From positions 145,190,939 through 145,254,938 of the forward strand of contig CM041292.1 of assembly GCA_023052935.1 (NCBI GenBank): a stretch of DNA of 64,000 nt, read 5' to 3'. Positions 11,382-22,605 of the stretch are shown here, in pieces (the first letter of the stretch is position 1; each line of letters opens with the position of its first letter). Source of the DNA: Piezodorus guildinii (lineage: Eukaryota; Arthropoda; Insecta; Hemiptera; Pentatomidae). Position numbers and translations under genes: made by a program. The notes under the pieces were generated by a model that did no database searches, had not been told where the DNA came from, and worked only from the letters and a program-made list of their open reading frames with translations.

Positions 11382-11420
11382 GAGTCCTGATGATGGGGAA
11401 GGCCCCCGAAACGTTGACTC
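11382..11420 (+). ncRNA. Hammerhead-ribozyme-like motif of the Penelope element
   Basis: Ordered blocks are GAGTC (11382-11386), CTGATGA (11387-11393), a GGGG/CCCC stem, GAAAC (11408-11412), GTT and GACTC. GAGTC and GACTC can pair as stem I. CUGAUGA and GAAA are the conserved hammerhead core, and Penelope-like elements are known to carry minimal hammerheads with very short stem III. An extra U follows CUGAUGA, so activity is inferred, not shown. Confidence 0.55.
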
Positions 11421-11494
11421 GTATAAAGTTTATTGAAATAAACTGTTTTTGGAAGACTTAAAAACCAACTAATTATTTGATATCATATTGCAAT

Positions 11495-12120
11495 CTTCCG
11501 TTTAACCTGTTTTTATTGTGAAGACTTTTTTTTCCCTGCTAGTTATTAATTCATGCTCAAGATGGATTTTGTAATATCTTAATCAAGATTACAATTAGTG
11601 ATTTTGATACTTTTTACAGATACCTTTATAGTAGCTTTAAATAATATAAGGTAATATTAAATTGATAAAATTCATTTTTCTAGCAAATATTTTGTGAGTT
11701 TCAATTATCATTATGGAATCGGATCATTTGTTGACAAAGCTGGGGAATCGATGGTGCACAACGAGAGACGAGAGACCGGTTTGTGATCAAACACGGGTAT
11801 TACCTGCCCCTATCATTGTTTGGTCTGTTCCTGCAGTGGGTTATTAAAGGGGCACATGATAGGAATTGAGATGGCTAGGTTAGGGGGAAATTCGGTCATA
11901 TGCAGGCATATCTGCTAAGGACAGTGATGTTCTTGGAGAAATTTAGGAAGAATAGAAGAAAAAAGTATAGATAGAAATATGATTATGCAATTTTTCAATA
12001 TGCAATTTATAGTTCCACTTAATAGTCCGTTCGGTAACAACTATCTTTAAAAATGAGGTATTTAAAAAAAAGTTGTAAATGGTCATTTTATAAGGTTTTA
12101 TTTTATTTTTTATAAATATC
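11495..12120. other. No recognised gene
   Basis: Mixed AT-rich sequence. 11710-11900 is somewhat more GC-rich but has no open frame or recognisable repeat. Confidence 0.35.
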
Positions 12121-12177
12121 TATTACTAATATTGAAGAGTATAATTATTATGAATAAAAGATTTGGAACTTTCTCTT

Positions 12178-13017
12178 CTTTTTACTTTCACTTACTATAT
12201 ATTGTAAGGGAAAGTATTGCGATCATGAAAATTTTCGAATTCCAGTTTTCAACGTAAATACACGTTTTAGGGTCCCCTAAGTCCTAATAACCAAGTCTTA
12301 AAAAGGTCTGTGTGTGTGGTAACTCCCGGGCGAAAACGAAAAGTCCTATAAAACTGAAATTTCATATTTATGACAACTATACGCCCGAGATGTTAAAAAA
12401 AAAACTTTTTCATCAAAATCGGCTAACCAGAAGAGCCACTTTATACTATGCATTTAGCACCTTTTTACGAGTTTATTAAAAACGGCTCTAACGATTTTGA
12501 TTAAAATTTAATGGGCTTTAATATCATGTAGGTTTCATTCTGATTGTAACTGTACGACATGGCTTAAATGCCGATATTTTAATATTTCTTCTACTAAAGT
12601 ACCTTTAATTTTGTAGATTCCATAAAAATAATTATATTATCTTGTTACTATTGATAATTAACAGCTAAATATGCAAGTTGGACGAATTTGATTAGCAACC
12701 AAAGGAGAAAACTGCAACAATATTTTTTCAATGCATTTTTTTTCTTTAACTTAAGAACAATATTTTAGAAAAAGTATTAATTTATTCACGAGCTTGTAAA
12801 AGTTTATTATAAAGAGTGATGAGAAGCTGATAAAACTAACTGATTGTTTTAGATAATAATATAATAGATTTTTTAATAAAACACATGTTTTCCTTGGAAA
12901 TTCAATTTAATTAAATCTTTATTAGTTTCTCTCAATTTTATCTCTGCCTGTATTTGAAAATTCTGTAATCCATTTTAACAACGGAGGTAAGTGAAAGTCG
13001 TGTGTAGCCCGCACCAA
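12178..13017 (+). repeat. CST repeat, near-complete copy
   Basis: Runs from TTTTACTTTCACTTACTATA to GGAGGTAAGTGAAAGTCGTG and a CCCGCACCAATTTT tail. The ends share ACTTTCACTTAC in inverted orientation, suggesting terminal inverted repeats of a non-autonomous DNA element. Conserved internal landmarks are AATACACGTTTTAGGGTCCC, GAAATTTCATATTTA and AACTAACTGATTGTTTTAGA. No coding potential is visible. Confidence 0.8.
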
Positions 13018-13129
13018 TTTTTTTTTTTTTTTTTTTTTTAATATCAAGTACTAATATTGAGGAGTATACTTATTATTAAAAGATTTGGAACTTTCTCTTC
13101 TTTTTTTTTTATTATATTTTTATTTATTT

Positions 13130-13275
13130 TTACATTAATAAATCCTTGAAATCCAAACATATTTAAAGTAAACGACGAAAGAAACAAAATTAACCTAATG
13201 AGACATGTAACAGATTTAAGAAAAGAGAAAAAATTGACATAAATAAATACCTTAACAGATTTGTTAAAAATAATT
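13130..13275. repeat. Dispersed repeat, inverted partner at 17575-17695
   Basis: The spacer between the two CST copies matches, in reverse complement, the sequence at 17575-17695 over about 120 bases. A shared block is GTAAACGACGAAAGAAACAA followed by AATTAACCTAATGAGACATG. Confidence 0.8.
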
Positions 13276-14436
13276 AAAAAATCTGGTGCGGGCAACACAC
13301 GACTTTCACATACCTCAATTTTTAAAATCAGTGAAAGAATTTTCAAAAACAGTTAGAGATAAAAATACGTGAAACTATTAAGGAATTGTTGTTGTTTATT
13401 CGTTTAACGTCACTTTATGCTACTATGGCTAATCGGACGATGCTACAGTGGGAGTCATAAATTTTGCCTATCCAGGTTTTATTAGGATAGGGATTTTTAA
13501 CGAGTACCTGACATCGCACAGGCTCGGGACCACCTTTTAACGTCCCCTCCGAAGGACGGCATAACTAAGAATTTTTTACTCCCATTAAAAATCCTAGGGC
13601 CACCCGCAGGTTTGAACCCGCAACCTTTGGCATAGAAAGCTGTTATACTAGCAACTACGCTATGGGTGACCCCAAATATTAAGGAATTTATTAAATTGAA
13701 TTTTTATAGAAACATGTTTTATTAAAAAATCTATTATATTATTATCTAAAATAATCAGTTAGTTTTATGTTCATTGCATCACTCTCCATTTACTTTTAAA
13801 AGCTTGTGTATGAGATAATATTTTTTTCTAAAATCTTTAGCTTTCCAACGATATATATACTGCTCTTATGTTCAAAAACGAAAAATTGCATTAAAAAAAA
13901 TATTTTTTTTGTTTTCTCCTTTAGTTGGGTATCGAATTTATTCAATTTATATATTTACCTGTTTTTCATCAGCGTTAACAAGATAATATAGTTATTTTTA
14001 TTAAATTTACAAAATTAAAGGTACTTTAGAGGAAGAAAATTTAAAATATCGGCATTTAAGCCCTGTCTGACCATTTTAATCAGAATAAAACCAAAGCCCA
14101 TTAAATTTTACATCGATATAGCGAGTTTAATCAAAATCGTCGGAACCGTTTTCGAGAAAATCGAAAGAAGGTGCAAAATGCATGGTATAAAGTTCCTCTT
14201 CTGGTAAGCTCATTTTGATGAAAAAAGTTTTGTCACGTCTCGGGCGTATAGTTCTCTTAAATATGAAATTTCAGTTTCATAGGACTTACCGTTTTTGCCC
14301 GAGAGTTATCACACACACACAGACCTTTTTGCGGGACTTGGTTATTTGGACTCAAGGGACTCTAAAACGTGTATTTCCGTTGAAAACTGGAATTCGAAAA
14401 TTTTTACTATATATAGTAAGTGAAAGTAAAAAGTGA
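13276..14436 (-). repeat. CST repeat, near-complete inverted copy with SINE inside
   Basis: Reverse-oriented CST beginning AAATCTGGTGCGGGCAACAC and ending TATAGTAAGTGAAAGTAAAA. Together with 12178-13017 it forms an inverted pair about 260 bases apart. A SINE-1 at 13388-13676 interrupts it. Confidence 0.8.
13388..13676 (-). mobile_element. SINE-1 copy inside a CST repeat
   Basis: Full-length SINE-1 on the minus strand, including the 5' head GGGGTCACCCATAGCGTAG. The target duplication TATTAAGGAATT is present at 13376-13387 and 13677-13688. Because it interrupts a CST copy, it is younger than that CST insertion. Confidence 0.88.
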
Positions 14437-14439
14437 GAA

Positions 14440-14865
14440 TATTTTAATTTATTATAGAAGTTTTCTTACGATACAATTGAGACGTTTATTTCCAAAAAGT
14501 ACTTAAGTATATTTTTTAGGAAATTCATATTTTGACATACTTGCATTCTCTTCATTTTATTTTACCAAAATCTTCTATTTGATTTTATCTAATGAACACT
14601 CTAGTCCTCTTAAAACACGGATTAGAAATGTTATTATTTTCTAAAGGTACTAATTACACATTTGGTTTCGTTCTAAATAAAAAAATGCATTTCATTCCAG
14701 TTTAATATAGTGTTATAAATATAGTAAAAAAAAAAATCTAGATTACCATGCGAAAAGAATCAAATAATTTTTCACTGAGCTTGACACCTTTATACGCCCA
14801 GTTGAGCCGCGATGGTATCAACTCAATTTTACTGACAGGGTACACGTTCTGAAATTCCGCATGGT
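14440..14865. other. No recognised gene
   Basis: AT-rich with no supported feature. Confidence 0.4.
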
Positions 14866-14879
14866 TGTAACCTTAATTC

Positions 14880-15148
14880 CTTATACCTTAGCATAACAGC
14901 CACGTGTTGCCTAGGTCCTGGATTCAAACCCGCAGGTTCATACTTTTAATCCTATTAAATAATCCTTAGTTACGCCATCCTTCGGAGGGGACGTTGAAAG
15001 GTTGTCCAGAGCCTGTGCGATGTCAGGTACTCGTTAAAGGTCCCTATCCTAATAAAACTGGATAGGCAAAATTTAGGACTCCCACTGTAGCATCGTCTGA
15101 TTAGCTACAGCAGCATAAAGGGTCTTTAAATAAATAAACAAACGAACA
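14880..15148 (+). mobile_element. SINE-1 copy, plus strand
   Basis: SINE-1 in sense orientation, diverged from the other copies. The B-box region reads GGATTCAAACCC; the CATCCTTCGGAGGGGACGTT body and an AAATAAATAAACAAACGAAC tail follow. The duplication AACCTTAATTC lies at 14869-14879 and 15149-15159. Confidence 0.85.
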
Positions 15149-15159
15149 AACCTTAATTC

Positions 15160-16860
15160 TTAAGTCGCCTCATCTCTATTTGAGCCAAATTTCTTACGTA
15201 GTACCAGATTCTCCAAAACCTTAAGGCGTTGTTTATCCTTTAAAGTAAGCGACCACTTTTCACTTGATTTGACACACCAATTATAGTATATACCAACTGT
15301 GTAGTAGTAGTAGTTTTATAAACTCTTACTTCCAAGTTTCTTGATAGAAGCTGCGAGCTAAGTAAATTCGTACCAGAATAATAATACACATTGCCTGCCT
15401 TTAAACGTCACTTTATTTCAACTTGGATTTCTTTTTTTCTTGAACCTAAATACTTAAATTTCACTATATGTTCAAGTCGTGTATCCTAATATTTCAATAT
15501 AACCGCGATTTTCTTGTTTTGATAATCTTCCTTTTTCTGCAGAATACTATTGAATTTAATGGATTACGCTAAACTGGGGAAACTCATGTCTGGGCAAACA
15601 AATCCTTATTTTGAAATATAAAGATAAATAAAATAGATAGTAAAACAATTTAAAAAAAACAAACAAGGTTTGGTTATTTAAATTTTCCGTGGCCCTTTGG
15701 GATACTCAAGGACCGCAGGAGGCGATTTGCACTTTAATTACCACTGTCTATTCAGTTTATTGCTAATTATCATAGGAATGTTTAAAGCAGTCCAAAGTAC
15801 ACTCGACCGCATTAGTGCAGCTTGCTTGGGATTTATGACGTGCATAATTAGTTAAAAGATTTTGTTTGTTAAAAGAGTTGGATCTACCAGTGCGGTTCTT
15901 TACTGGATAAAACATTCTGTTAGAAGAAATTAACAATTAAAGAATTTTACATCGTTCTATTATCTTCATTTCATAAAAATACAGCAATAAATTAGCACTT
16001 CTTGGCTCTTATAGTTATAACATTAATAAAACAATTGAATAATGTTTCTGGTACAAAAAAAATCAAAATCAAAGCAAATGGAAATGCCATCAATTTTGCA
16101 ATAATATAAGATGATTATTTGTAATCATGCAATCGAAACTAAATTTTAGATTAAAAAAAACTACTAGTTTTAAATACGCTCTATTTAATAGTTATTGTTG
16201 TTATTTAGCTCTTAGATATGTAAGAACTAAATCTATACTTAAAAATACTAACTCTGTTGACTATCGAGATATTCTTCCATTAAAACCAACATCCTAACAC
16301 TAATCCCCAAGCCACACAAATAGGACAGTATCTTAATTCTAGCCAGCGTTTGGAAAAAAAAGTAATCAAAATGAAATATCTGTTTCCCACGCACCAGTCA
16401 GCTTAGGGAACTCTTAATTATAAAAATAAGCGAGAACTGTAACCTGTCGAATCTGAGCCCATATCTTAAAATTCATAGCTAGAGGGGAGAGGGAGGAGGA
16501 TAAAAATGTTTTTATTCAGCCGATTTCATGTGCCGGGACCATTAACACACACACCACTATCAACGGCGCCACATTACTTTGCCTACGATTGTCTGCTGGT
16601 CTTTCGGGCTCTCCTATCGTCCTACCCACGCATTCAGACCGTCTGAGAATGATATAGGAATAAAAAGATAATTCGAATATCTCAGGCATTGTTCATCATG
16701 CTAAGGCAACTGTAATATCATACCGATAAATGGTATTCATTCAAATGTAAACAATAGGAGAATAGTTTCCCCACCATTACCAATGCAAGTATTTCAGCTT
16801 GGATATGGATATGTAAATGTAATTTTTAATTCGTTTTATTTTATTTTCAAGTTTTTTAAC
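15160..16860. other. No recognised gene
   Basis: AT-rich spacer. A patch at 16510-16650 is more GC-rich but has no open frame or match to elements in this window. Confidence 0.4.
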
Positions 16861-16864
16861 TTAT

Positions 16865-16945
16865 AAAAAGAAGAAAGAAAAGTTAATTTTACTCTCGGAC
16901 CTTCAGTCTCCTAAGAATAACAGAAAAGTACAGAAACTGAGATTG
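16865..16945 (-). mobile_element. LINE-B 3' tail fragment
   Basis: The phrase CTCCTAAGAATAACAGAA, preceded by TTTTACTCTCGGACC-type sequence, matches the 3' ends of the LINE-B copies at 25333-26045 and 38671-39258. Only about 80 bases remain. Confidence 0.55.
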
Positions 16946-16963
16946 AAAAAAAAACAAAAAACG

Positions 16964-17032
<69 letters not shown>

Positions 17033-17075
17033 TATATATATATATAAAGTTTTTTTTTTTTTTTTTTTTTTCTTT
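16964..17075. repeat. (AT)n microsatellite with phase break, then poly(T)
   Basis: An (AT)n tract with a single extra T that switches phase at about 16989. It runs to about 17046 with one G interruption, then a T-run of about 23. Confidence 0.95.
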
Positions 17076-17084
17076 TTTATTCGT

Positions 17085-17384
17085 ATGTATTACAAATATA
17101 TATAAAGTAGAGATATTATAATTTTTCTTCTTATCATATAATGAGATCATATAGAAATACCAAAAGAAAGAAAAAGAAAAAAGAGTTATTTACACATTGG
17201 TAGTGGTCCTCATTTTAGAATGGAATATGACCATTATTCTAACATATAATATATATATATATTAAGTAGATATATTATAATTTTTCTTCTTATGATATAA
17301 TAAGATCATATAGAAAAACCAAAAGGAAGAAGAAAAAAAAAAATAAGAACCACTATTTTAGAATGGAATATGGCCATTATTTTA
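17085..17384. repeat. Local direct duplication (~165-bp unit)
   Basis: Two adjacent copies share ATATTATAATTTTTCTTCTT, GATCATATAGAAA and TTTTAGAATGGAATATG. They start at about 17110 and 17273. The second copy is shorter in the middle. Confidence 0.85.
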
Positions 17385-17574
17385 TGACTCACTCGAGTAA
17401 GTCTTGTTGAGGTACCGTCTGAACGGGTGAGACTGCCGTTGTAGACCCGAATCTCCTCCCAACGTTTGCAAACGTATTTCTTCACTAGCTGTAATTTATT
17501 TCTGCGTTTATTGGCACATTAAATTTCCCTAATTTCTAAATTATCTTTTCTTAAATCGGTTTAATTAGGTTAGA

Positions 17575-17695
17575 TTTAAAAAAAAAAATTTATCAAATCT
17601 GTTAAGGTATTTATTTATAACAATATTGTCTCTTTTCTTAAATCTGTTTCATGTCTCATTAGGTTAATTTTGTTTCTTTCGTCGTTTACTTTCAA
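17575..17695. repeat. Dispersed repeat, inverted partner at 13130-13275
   Basis: Reverse complement of the CST-pair spacer at 13130-13275, with only a few differences across the aligned part. Confidence 0.8.
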
Positions 17696-17735
17696 TATAT
17701 ATATATATATTATATATATATATATATATATATTT
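17695..17735. repeat. (AT)n microsatellite with phase break
   Basis: Sixteen bases of AT, one extra T, then more AT, abutting the 3' end of the LINE-A fragment at 17735. Confidence 0.95.
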
Positions 17736-18300
17736 TTATATTTTTTTAGTGATCAAGTACAACATTCGTAAAATAATAATACATTATACATGTATCAATA
17801 AAGAATCAATAAGAATATGAACAAAAGTCACTCATACCTATATACAATCCTCAAGCATACAGCACGGGATTGGAGAATCTAGCCAACGCTAGGACTCCAA
17901 TATACATGCTTACATGAGGTCACTGCCGTTTCAACCTTATAGGGGGATGGTAAAGGATGAGTGGAGCTGGATAGGGATTGAGCTAGCGGATTGGTTCTGA
18001 TGGAATTTGGAGAATTTTGATAGAATAAAGTATAAAATAAATGGAATATTTAGGTCATAGTGTAAGGTTTAGTTGGTGACATAATAAGGAGCAATAACTA
18101 TTGTTCGGAGGACTTTGGATTGAAAGGATTGTATGCGTTTGATGTTAGACAATTTGGCTGTCCCCCACAGTTCAAGTCCTTAGGTCCAGATAAGTGTCAG
18201 TACTGTCTTGTAAATTAGCTATTTGTTTTCAATAGAAATTGGAGATTTTCTGTTTAACAGTCTTTATCTGTAGTTATCATTTGGAAGTACTGATCTTCCA
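17735..18300 (-). mobile_element. LINE-A 3' fragment, minus strand
   Basis: The minus-strand sequence parallels the full-length LINE-A at 51060-51500. The complement of 17935-17960 corresponds to the RRLKR-type terminus. The segments TAGGTCCAGATAAGTGTCAG and GGATTGTATGCGTTTGATGT match their LINE-A counterparts closely. Several indels and stops are present. The poly(A) end appears replaced by the adjacent AT tract. Confidence 0.8.
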
Positions 18301-18496
18301 CTTATAGCTCAGCGTAAGGAGTGGTTTATCGGACAGAGGTAGATTTGATGTTGCTTCTTCGGACCTCTTTCAGATCGGATTACATTGGTTTCATTATTAG
18401 CTCTTAGTGTTTTTTCTTTGTTCTTTTTGTTGAATTAATAGGCACAGTTTCTATACAGGTAAAGTTGATATATATAAACTAATTGAAGATAATTTC

Positions 18497-18690
18497 TTTT
18501 TTTATTTCCTGAGAAGGGAACGGCAGGTTCCAAAGAACATCCGCCACGAGGATGGATGGATAGCAGGTGCAGTCAAAACAGAAGCTATTGATAGCCTCCT
18601 TTACGCTGGCCCGCTCGCCCAGACTCTGTGACGCCCAGCCAGGGATCGAATGGCCTCCAGGCCTCGCCATGGAATCATTGCATCTTGTTA
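18497..18690 (-). mobile_element. Possible tRNA-headed SINE, minus strand
   Basis: GC-rich segment. On the minus strand it contains GGCCATTCGATCCCTGGC, resembling a pol III B box, followed by GGGCGTCACAGAGTCTGGGC. It ends in an A-rich tail (complement of 18497-18508). No second copy is present here for comparison. Confidence 0.4.
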
Positions 18691-18699
18691 TGCACTTGT

Positions 18700-19080
18700 G
18701 GAAAGTTACAGCTATAGGTCGTTACAGCAATTGTAAAATAATCCTATTTTTTTTTTTTTTTTTTTTTTATGGAGTTGAGTTTAGGGTGCGGTCATCAAAT
18801 AAAACACTATGTGAAAGATGAACTTATTTTACTGTGTGCCGATGCATCGGCCTACGTTGTGGGACTTCATAGGGGCTAAGAAAAACAAGATTACAGTAAA
18901 TACAATTAAAAGAGGAAATGATAATGGATTGGGTGCAATAAAATATGTGCAATAAAATATGGAAACTAACATTAATTAAAGTTTGTTATTTGTTTTCGTG
19001 CAAGTAAATGTGGTTCCTTTCCCCCATTCGCCGACCATATTTTATATGATCAAAGCTTTACTAAACTATTAACATCCAGT
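18700..19080. other. Poly(T) tract (18749-18769) and unassigned flank
   Basis: A T-run of about 21 followed by sequence beginning ATGGAGTTGAGTTTAGGG. It could be the poly(A) end of a minus-strand retroposon, but no polyadenylation signal or relative is visible. Confidence 0.4.
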
Positions 19081-19084
19081 TCCC

Positions 19085-19265
19085 TCCTTTTATCTACAGT
19101 CTTCTTCAATTTCGTCCAATCACTTGCATTACATTCCTACCTATAGAGCAAAACTTTTTGATTATTCCTTTCTTGCCATCTCTATTACTCTATGGAAATC
19201 CCTACCTACTCATATCCGCCATGCTTTTTCTATATCATCATCCAAGCCCCAACTGTTCTAATACC
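19085..19265 (+). pseudogene. LINE reverse transcriptase C-terminal relic
   Basis: The plus-strand frame reads YRAKLFDYSFLAISITLWKS and then LPTHIRHAFS, the R-x-F-x-x-SFL-x-x-LWNSLPTHIR pattern of LINE reverse-transcriptase tails. It is close to the LINE-B tails at 25.7 and 39.1 kb. It lacks a polymerase core and directly precedes a CST fragment. Confidence 0.6.
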
Positions 19266-19324
19266 TTACCTGATGAAAAACAATATGAAAGAATTTGATA
19301 GCCAACTGCAGTTGAAAACAGTAA

Positions 19325-19600
19325 AAATATTTGTTCAGGTAGTTTTTTTTCTGAATATAAGAATAATAACATGCATGTATAATATACCGTTGGTGCAATG
19401 TAACGACTAGTGATGAAAAGCGGATAAATCTGAATGATTGTAGTATATTATAATTTTCATTGTTAGATTATTTTATCTTAAACACACGTTTCTATTAAAG
19501 CTCAATGTAATTCTTTAATATTTTTTAACTCTGACTGTATTTGAGCTTTTTTAAATTGATTTCGGATTAAGTGAAATCTTGCGTTGCGCGCACCAGGTTT
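19325..19600 (+). repeat. CST repeat, 3' fragment
   Basis: From AATATACCGTTGG through TGATGAAAAGCGGATAAA to AAGTGAAATCTTGCGTTGCG and the CGCACCAGG tail. Confidence 0.75.
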
Positions 19601-19753
19601 TTCTCCATGATCAGAACAGAACATCCTATCTCCTAATGTTTCACTGAGTTTTTTTTAACAAAACCTTTTCGAAACTTGTTTATATCTGAGCTCAATACCG
19701 AAATCTAGGAGTCGCTCCCTATAATATTAAAATAAATGTTTTATAAATTAAAA

Positions 19754-20009
19754 CTGTGGCGGTCGTGAATAAGTGATTAAGTCAAAATCTTTCATTTTAC
19801 AGGGGAGTGACTTTAAGTTTGACGTAATATCCAAAATAGAGTAATTAACATATATGAACATACAGCTTTCTTTCCACCTGAAATTTCCTCCACCAAGAAA
19901 TTTCTTTAACCAATTTAACACGACGTGGAGACGGTCTGAAGGAGCGATTCGTGGAGTTAACTCATTTTGGATATAACTCGAGTTATCCAGTTTTTCACGA
20001 CCGCCACAG
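19754..20009. mobile_element. MITE, 256 bp, TIR CTGTGGCGGTCGTGAA
   Basis: Both ends carry CTGTGGCGGTCGTGAA in inverted orientation (right end TTCACGACCGCCACAG). The interior has no open frame. The flanks are A-rich, so the target duplication is ambiguous. The terminal sequence is loosely hAT-like but I do not assign a superfamily. Confidence 0.8.
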
Positions 20010-21560
20010 AAAAATTAACTAATGATTCCTTCGGAAGTGTAAGTGCAAGGATAATGTACAAAAATATTACAACAGATAATTATCTACTGAGGAAGAATGC
20101 ATTTTACACCTAACCTTACACTAAAATGTATTTTAACGAATCACAACGCTATACATTTAATTTTTTAATAAGAGACAACAGGAGGAAAAGAAGGAACACA
20201 ATGATAAAAAGAAATTTGTCAAGTCAGCGGAATTTGAGAAAAAAAAACATGTCTAATCCGTGAAGCATTAGGTTATAGAAATCAGTATTATCCTAACAAG
20301 TCTGTTGGAATAAAACGTAAGCATGGATATATTGCAGTAAATATATGCATGCATATGTTGAAGCTTCTCCATTCAAGTTCTTAGCTTCTCATATCGCCTC
20401 ACTCCACCTTCATTCGTTATGATTTGTTCTTTTCAAGTGAGAATCGTATTCAATTTTATTGTTCATAATTATGGCTATGTTTATCTATATATTATTTTAC
20501 TGTTAGTTTTCTCTTTTATTTGTTTTCTCAATTTATAAGTCACTAATACTCATTGTTAATTTATTTTATTATAATTATGTGGTGGCATGTGGAAGGTAAT
20601 ACATTTTCCTCGTAAACTTATCATTTTTCTGTATTATAAATAAGAGAATGAGATAAAAAAAAAAGGTTTAATGTTTATATAAACCATACCTTCATTGCTT
20701 TTCCTGAAGACACGCTCTCCGATTAGTATATACAATATTAGTTTAAAAAAAAAAATGAATATGGACACTGATACAAATTCTGCACATTATTACATTTTGT
20801 AAATCATCAAAATAAGAAATATTTTATTTATATAACTGCTTTGTATTTTCTTGTCTCCTTAAGATAACATATTAGGGAACTGATGAGTGAGTTTTCGAGC
20901 CTTAGAAAAAAAAAAGACAAGAAAATGATACTTAAGTATCATTTTACATTAATAGAAACAAATTAAACAATGATTTTGATGTTATTTTATAATTATGTAG
21001 ATTTTATTTATTTATATTACAAATGACCCTCAAGACTTGGTAACAAATCCTATTTGGTAATTATGTTGATGCATTTTAATTAAATTAAATCTCTATTTAC
21101 AATTTTTCATGGAATAACATGTCCATTCTACTAAAACTAGCATCTTGATAAATGTAATTAGGTTCATTACCAGAAAATTCATGCTTGTTTAATAATTGTA
21201 AGAAAGAAAATTAAAAAATTAAATTAAGAAAAATATCATGCCCGTCTTTCGGTTAAAGGTTTTTTGTTGTTGTTGTTTTCGGAAAACGGGGTAGATGATA
21301 CTGACCCCGTCCAATGCGCTTGAATTGACAGATTTTTTTTTAAAGGCGTTCAAATGGAAGACGGGTTACATGGTAGACGTAGGATGTAAGATGAAACAGC
21401 CTTTTTCAATTTGCCTAAAAATCCGTTGACATTATCGGATCAGGGAAATATTTATAAACTAATTAGTGCCCCACATGTGCATAATGGAAATTAGTTTCAT
21501 AGGAAATTCAAGCGGGTTTAAGTTAAAAAAGATGTAACGGAAAATTTCGGAGATATGGTC
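20010..21560. other. No recognised gene
   Basis: AT-rich. The stretch 21240-21470 is less AT-rich and contains a TTGTTGTTGTTG tract, but I find no coding or element signature. Confidence 0.4.
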
Positions 21561-21562
21561 TT

Positions 21563-22605
21563 TCCAAGTGTTATGTATTGAGAATACTGAGGGGTTTAAA
21601 TTCTTTATTGGATAATTATTATATGAACTAAATAAATATTAATAGGATTTGTCGGCAAATTCCATCTTCGCTAACCGACTAAAGTGTCCATAGGTAACCT
21701 TTAGTAATATTGTATGGTTTTGATATTAACATTGTAGTTTTTGCTGGTCATAACGAGTTATTCAGTATTCACATTCATTGTTTTAGGCATTGTGTAACAG
21801 GATGGATATGTGTAGGTAATTTTAATAATAATGCCATTTATTGAAATCTATTTAGTTTAATCTTACCCTGCATGCCTATTGAGATTGGTAAACACGACAC
21901 CTTTTAGAAAACAACTCCAATGGTTTCAAAAAGTATAGTTTGCTATAATTTTGACCGGCTGCTTTTCTAAGGCAGTAGTACCTTCAAAAACTAGATTAAT
22001 TGATACCTTTAATCGATATATAAACTATATTTAATGAAACAATTGTATTTCCTTTCCAAAGGTATCGTGTTTACCGATCCAATTAGGCGGCATGCAGGGT
22101 AAGATTAAATTAAACAAGTTTCAATAAGTGACATTATTATTTACAATCGACTTAAACATATACAATCTATTTAAACTATGTCTGAGAATACTGAGGGGCA
22201 TTACCGTTAACCTTTAAAACACTTAGTCAGCTGGCGAAGGTGGAATCAGTCTTAGGCGCTCCTTCTAGGCTTCATCTTCTAGCTGCTCCATGACCCCCGG
22301 CGGACCTCGCTTCTTCTTTAGGATGACCCTTGACTACTTGAGGATAGAACCCGACTACCTCTTTGAATCTTCTTTCTCATTCTTGTCACCTCGGGCGGGA
22401 CTGATGTGGGAAATGCCAGGTCCAGCCTAGTAGCTGGGGTCTAGAAAGTACCAGGTGTACTGCGTGGGGCAGCCCACAGCAATCCAAGAGGGTTTGGGAA
22501 ATGCCTTTTGACTTTTGCCGACAAAGGTTATTAATATTTATTTAATTAATAAAATAATTATCCAATCCTAACTTACTCCCCTCAGTATCCTCAATACATT
22601 ACAAG
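21563..22605. mobile_element. Foldback element with interrupted long arms
   Basis: The left arm, about 21563-21720, matches the right side in reverse complement in two blocks: 22515-22605 (TATTGAGAATACTGAGGGG versus TATTGAGGATACTGAGGGG) and 22200-22250 (the CTTCGC and AACCTTTA blocks). About 260 bases of more GC-rich sequence (22250-22510) separate the right-hand blocks. A second inverted-repeat element lies in the middle. No transposase is visible. Confidence 0.75.
21823..22148. mobile_element. MITE with ~80-bp inverted repeats, nested in the foldback
   Basis: Left arm 21826-21910 and right arm about 22060-22145 are imperfect reverse complements sharing TTTAATCTTACCCTGCATGC and GGTAAACACGA. 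The loop is about 150 bases and non-coding. Confidence 0.8.

Larger units (their letters stand above)
10586..11490 (+). mobile_element. Penelope-like element 3' end, interrupted by a SINE
   Basis: The first part matches the end of a Penelope-like ORF also present at 36998-38150 on the minus strand: LNHNFDFEKPTI followed by decayed sequence sharing INQC and TVNRMILIHKGQ. A 3' non-coding region follows, with the phrase GAGTCCTGATGATGGGGAAG and a GAAACGTTGACTC block, then GTTTATTGAAATAAACTG near the end. A tRNA-headed SINE (10945-11221) interrupts it. The GIY-YIG endonuclease region lies upstream and is not present in this copy. Confidence 0.75.
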
